A stretch of DNA of 53,011 nt. Source: Microcaldota archaeon. Lineage in GTDB: Archaea; Micrarchaeota; Micrarchaeia; Anstonellales; Bilamarchaeaceae. Shown one piece after another: positions 47,501-50,500 of this stretch. Under the pieces are notes generated by a model, which was given only the letters and a program-made list of their open reading frames with translations, was not told the DNA's origin and searched no databases. Within the stretch, counting starts at the first letter, position 1. Every line of letters begins with the position of its first letter. The position numbers and the translations under genes were made by a program. The stretch lies in the NCBI GenBank assembly GCA_018812625.1, contig JAHJDH010000009.1, positions 1 through 53,011 on the forward strand, in the 5' to 3' direction.

Positions 47501-50500
47501 ATCAATTCTACCATCAGGACGAGGCCGTCCAAGTCCTCCTCTAAGTATTCCAAGTTCTTCAGCAGTAGCTAAAGCTTCAAGACTTGAATCTCCCGCTGCA
47601 AGCAGCTGTGATGCTGTTCTTTGAAGACCGCTTGCATAACTAAAGTTAAGTGAATATGTTGCAGAAAGAGCGCGTCTTAATGTTGGAACAATATCATCAC
47701 TGTAAATTCCTCTTGTTTCTGCTGGTGGTTGGACTGGTCCTTGGAATTCAAATGGGCTGCTTTGGCCTTCGACCCACATGCTTCCTCCATCCACTGTAGG
47801 TGCCCAGTATCCGCCTTCCGCAACTGCAATGGCGCCTTCTTCCTCTTCTGGCGCTACTGTTCCTGGAACTGGAACCTGGAAGTTACTTGCAACTCCTGGT
47901 TGCGGATCTCCTGTTTCTTGCCTTCGTGCAGCAGCTTCTCTTCTTGCCCGCTGTACTGCAGAAGGACTTGCATCTTCTGCAGGAGCTGCAGTTGTTTGTT
48001 CTGCTGCAGTGATCTGTTGCCTCAGTGAATGTGCGCTTGCATCTCTTGCACGCTGTGCTGCAAATTGGCGATCAACCATCCGAGATCCCATGACCATTCT
48101 TCGGGTTGCTAGTCTGCTTAGTGCAGCAGAGCGCCGGTCGCTCAGTTCTCCTTCTATTACTTCTCCAGTCTGCGGATCAATGTTTTGTCCTCTTTGAACA
48201 GCCAGAACAATATCAATACCTGATCGAAGCTCTTCCCTTCCTTCTGTTCTGTGCATCCATGGTGTGTTAAGCTGCCTGATGCTTCGATCTAAATCCTCAA
48301 GTGCAGTAACAGGAGCATCTGCCTGATCTCCTATTGCTTCAGATTGCCTGAATAGTGAAACCGAAAGCTCATCATGACCTGCCTCTTCTTCAGCAAGCGC
48401 TCTTCTTTGAACTTGCGCCACTTGCAAAAACTGTTCTGTTGAACTATCACGAAGTCCACTAACAGCCCCTTCAAGCCAGCTTCGGTCAACAAGTTCAAGT
48501 TGTCTTCTTAATCTGACAACACGTTCTCTTCTCTGCTGCGCGCTTCTTGTATGGCGCTCGCGTGTTGCTCCAGAGCTTCGCTCTGCAAGCCTTTCATATC
48601 TTACTGCTGCTGCTTCCTCTTGCGCTATTGATCTCTCAAGTCTTTGTTGCTCGCGTCCATATTGGGTTTCCGGATGCTCCAAAATTCTGTCAAGTCTTCT
48701 TCCTACTCCTGAAATCTGAATCGTGCTTCTTCTTGTAATTAATTCGGAACGAAGTCTTCTGCTTCGAGCTGCTGTTGCTTCGGCTGATTCAGGTTCTCCC
48801 AAAACTACTGCAGTGTATTCTCCTGGAATTCTTGATGGATCAACTTCCCATGCTGATCGCCCTGGCCTTCCTGGAAGTCCTGCTGTTGCATGACCTATAT
48901 CAGTAAATCTTCTTGTTCTAAGCTCGCGTACACTGCTTAGATCTCCAAGTTGTCTGTAAACAAAAGCAATATTTTCATCTGCAGCACTAGTATCTCCGCC
49001 AGCTGCTCGCGCTTCAATTGCATCTCCATAAAGTCCGATGAGCATAATTACTGCACGTGCTTGTTGTGGTTGTCCACTTCGCTGCGCGTGGAATGCAAGA
49101 TCAAAGTATGCTGCCATATTCCTTTCATATATCTGTCTTTGCGCTCTCGGAATTCCAGTAACTCCACGAAGCTCTTCAACTGCTTGTGTTTTTGCAATTA
49201 GTATGTCCATTTGCGATTGGTAATCTGCCTGCTCTATGTCCCCAGACATCCGTGCATTTATGAGTGTACTCATCAAATCGCGATCAACTGCATCGCGGCA
49301 AGTTTCAACTGCAGCAGCAGCATCAAGAAGAGATAGTCCAAGCTGCAAACTTCCCGGCTCATCAAAATTTGCAAGTGTTGAAATTCCATTTTGATAAGCA
49401 GTTCGAACATCTTCTCTATGTCTTCTATCTCTAATTCCTCGAACTCGGCTCAGAAGATCTGGGGCGCCTGTTTGTCTATCTCCAAGCATTGCTGTTTCTA
49501 TTGCTCCGGTTCTTCTATTCAATTCTTCAGAAATATAATCTCCATTTGCAAGTCTGGTTCTAATTGTTTCAAATGATCCTCGTGCTTCAATAATTGCTGA
49601 AGAAATTAATCCTGGCGGACGTGATCTGTCCATTGTTGCCATTCTCTCAAGCCCTCTCCCAAGCCTGAAATATGTAGCAACTTCACTTACTGCACGAGTG
49701 CCTGACATTGCCATTCCGCGTGCAAATACATCAAACTCGCTTTGATATAAATTAGCAAAAAACATTACTTGCTCTCGGGACGCTTCTTCTCCAAGAACTT
49801 CCTGGATTATATTTCCGATTGCAGCTGCGCTCAATGCCTGGCCTGGATGTTCTTCTGTTCCATCTGTCAGAGCCATGACTCTGGTATGTATTTGATCAAG
49901 AACTTCAGATGCCTGCTGCCATTCTGTGCGAGCTACCTGCGCCTCACTTAAGACTCTTGGCCTGACACTTTCTCTTATATCTCCAAGTGTTCCTTCTCTT
50001 CTTCTTCGATATGCAGCAATTGCTCTTTGTGCTCCCTCTTCACCAGCAACTCTTCTTGCAGCTTCCTCAATTGTAACTGCTTCCTGTCCCTGAGGTGGGG
50101 TTATCAGAATCTGCATCAGTCCAACGTGCATTGCATCCTGCTGCCGGTCTGAGAGCATTGCAATCTGCTCTCGCTCTTCCGGAGAACTGACATATTCTTT
50201 TGCAAGCATAATCTGGGATGCAGATATTGAAAGCAATCCTTGTGCTAGTGCATCTATTGCGCGATTCACCATTCTGTATGCGCTTTGCCTGATTCCAACA
50301 TCCTCTTCAGTTTGAATATCCTGAACTACTGATTCTGCAAGAGTAATTGCCTGCCTTGCTAAAAAGAGATTTCTGATATTTACCTCGCCCTCATCTGGAA
50401 TAAGTCCCTGTAATCTCTCCCGAATTGCAGGGTCCTGGATATTTCCCAAGACTGATTCTGCCTGAGCAGCAAGTCTTGTTCTAAGTGCCTGCAATACTGC